This document shows positions 14,014 to 15,103 of a stretch of DNA of 15,103 nt, piece after piece. The notes beneath the pieces are model-generated. The model was not told where the DNA came from, ran no database searches, and worked only from the letters and a program-made list of their open reading frames with translations. Position 1 is the first letter of the stretch, and each line of letters starts with the position of its first letter. The position numbers were made by a program, and so were the translations under genes. Source of the DNA: Prevotellaceae bacterium (GTDB lineage Bacteria; Bacteroidota; Bacteroidia; Bacteroidales; UBA932). Location of the stretch: positions 1 to 15,103 of the forward strand of contig JAITHX010000238.1 in assembly GCA_031279735.1 (NCBI GenBank), in the 5' to 3' direction.

Positions 14014-15013
14014 TTTCTTTCTTTTACCTTCGGACAAAAAGCGGGAGAGAATAAACAATCTGTTCATGAAAACCGGCATATTCCCGCAAATCATCGAAAA
14101 AGACTTGTGGGCGACCGCCGTTTTGCAAATCGTATTCTCCCTCCCCTTTGCCGACAAGCTCGTATTCAAGGGCGGAACCTCGCTGAGCAAGGTATGGAAC
14201 CTTATCGAGCGATTTTCCGAAGACATTGACTTGTCCGTCCATCGGGATATGTTCGGACTGGAAGGCGACCTGACTGTCCGACAGCTCAAGAAACTCCGCA
14301 AGCAATCGTCGCTTTTCGTCAAGGAAATCTTTTGCGCGGAATTGCGCGGCGCGCTCGAAACATTCGGAATAGGACATCTCTGCTCCGTCGAGGCGCAACC
14401 CGACGGCGAAGGCGACAAGACTTATCCCGAACCGCGAAAAATCTTCGCGCGCTACCATTCGCTGTTCGACAACATGTCGTATCTGAAATCAGAAATAGTT
14501 CTGGAAACGGGAGCGCGCGCACTGATAGAGCCGACCGGAAAACGCAAGATAAAGAGCATGATCTCCGAGCATTTCAATATCGACACCGCGTTCGTCGATT
14601 CGGAAATCATTACCGCCCTCCCCGAAAAAACCTTTTCGGAAAAGGCATTCCTGCTGCATGAACTCTTTACCGGAGACCGCTTGATGCTCGCCAACCGAAA
14701 AAGCCGTCATCTGTACGATTTGGAAAAAATGATGGACACGGAGTTCGCAAAGCGCGCAATCGTCGATAACGAACTCTGGAGCGCAATACATCATCACCGG
14801 CAAATCTTTACCCGCGTTGCCGGCGTGGACTATTCGCGGGACATCCGTCCGAAAATACGTCTCGTTCCCCCTCCGCAAGTCATCGGCGACTGGCGACAAG
14901 ACTACGAAAAAATGCAGAACACGATGATCTACGGCGATTCGCTGTCGTTCGCAAAACTTATCCGACGAATCGAAGAACTGCAGGAACGATTCATGCAACA
15001 AAACATAAAGTAG
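14003..15013 (+). CDS. abiEii: AbiEii-like nucleotidyltransferase toxin
   Basis: The product is 336 aa. It carries the nucleotidyltransferase signature VFKGGTSLSK (54-63, GGTS at 57-60) followed by FSEDIDLSV (71-79, catalytic D74 and D76), as in AbiEii/DUF1814 toxins. It is preceded by IEKDLWATAVL (31-41). Later conserved-type segments are KSEIVLETGARA (162-173) and RHLYDLEKM (235-243). Known members transfer nucleotides to RNA targets such as tRNA 3' ends and stop growth, and the pair can act in phage abortive infection. The ATG lies inside the antitoxin end, as usual for these bicistrons, so the two are co-translated. All key residues are intact, so it is probably active. Confidence 0.9.
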   Translation: MANNFFLLPSDKKRERINNLFMKTGIFPQIIEKDLWATAVLQIVFSLPFADKLVFKGGTSLSKVWNLIERFSEDIDLSVHRDMFGLEGDLTVRQLKKLRKQSSLFVKEIFCAELRGALETFGIGHLCSVEAQPDGEGDKTYPEPRKIFARYHSLFDNMSYLKSEIVLETGARALIEPTGKRKIKSMISEHFNIDTAFVDSEIITALPEKTFSEKAFLLHELFTGDRLMLANRKSRHLYDLEKMMDTEFAKRAIVDNELWSAIHHHRQIFTRVAGVDYSRDIRPKIRLVPPPQVIGDWRQDYEKMQNTMIYGDSLSFAKLIRRIEELQERFMQQNIK

Positions 15014-15045
15014 TTATACAATGGCTGCGCGTTTGTAGCGACGCG

Positions 15046-15099
15046 CCGCGCCGGCTTCGGTAGGATTCGGTCGATTTCGGTCGACCGAAGCCGGCGCGG
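15046..15099. repeat. GC-rich 16-bp inverted repeat after the AbiE pair
   Basis: 15046-15061 and 15084-15099 are perfect reverse complements with a 22-nt loop that contains a near-tandem TTCGGTCGA. It lies 32 nt after the toxin stop. It may be the terminator of the toxin-antitoxin unit or an end of an inserted element; the window stops 4 nt later, so a T run or element boundary cannot be seen. Confidence 0.7.
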
Positions 15100-15103
15100 A
15101 GAC

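Overview
The window looks like chromosomal DNA of a member of the Bacteroidetes, most likely order Bacteroidales; genus is not assignable from sequence alone. The evidence is lineage-typical families (DUF3822, DUF4296, DUF1573, a compact RecD-like helicase, a split PyrI regulatory chain), the folP-cdaA gene pair, weak or absent Shine-Dalgarno sequences, and exact matches to the Bacteroidetes -7 promoter box TAnnTTTG upstream of several transcription units. No tRNA, rRNA, CRISPR array or transposase gene was seen.

Layout. (1) 1-146 holds a copy of a dispersed repeat (R1), then a promoter-like box and a secreted calcineurin-like phosphoesterase on the + strand (237-1103). (2) Convergent to it is a tightly packed seven-gene - strand unit, read from 6931 down to 1208: folP, cdaA, a DUF1573 protein, pssA, pyrI, a YugP-type membrane zinc peptidase and an NrnA-type DHH phosphoesterase. 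Gaps are between a 13-nt overlap and 43 nt. The convergent ends share a perfect 22-bp stem built from 7-bp tandem repeats. (3) 6932-7345 is non-coding and carries two more copies of the dispersed repeat (R2 and R3) head to head around a perfect 24-bp palindrome; R3 supplies a terminator-like hairpin for the next unit. (4) A second - strand unit (9338 down to 7346) holds a one-TM hypothetical protein, a DUF3822 protein and rsmD. (5) Divergent from it on the + strand come a RecD-like helicase, a YihY/BrkB membrane protein with a C-terminal winged-helix-like tail, and a DUF4296 lipoprotein. (6) The right end is accessory: a DUF6088/AbiEi-like antitoxin and an AbiEii-like nucleotidyltransferase toxin overlapping by 11 nt, followed by a GC-rich 16-bp inverted repeat at the window edge.

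How the genes fit together. The - strand units are housekeeping: folate synthesis (folP), c-di-AMP synthesis (cdaA), phosphatidylserine synthesis (pssA), pyrimidine control (pyrI), nano-RNA or pAp turnover (nrnA) and 16S rRNA methylation (rsmD). The AbiE pair is the only clear defence or toxin-antitoxin system. Its 267-nt upstream region is the most unusual part of the window. It holds two related palindromes about 195 nt apart, each followed exactly 22 nt later by a similar ATGCA start region. One leads into the real antitoxin gene and the other into a 43-codon ORF that then becomes unrelated. This suggests an operator plus a duplicated or decayed copy of the antitoxin gene's 5' end.
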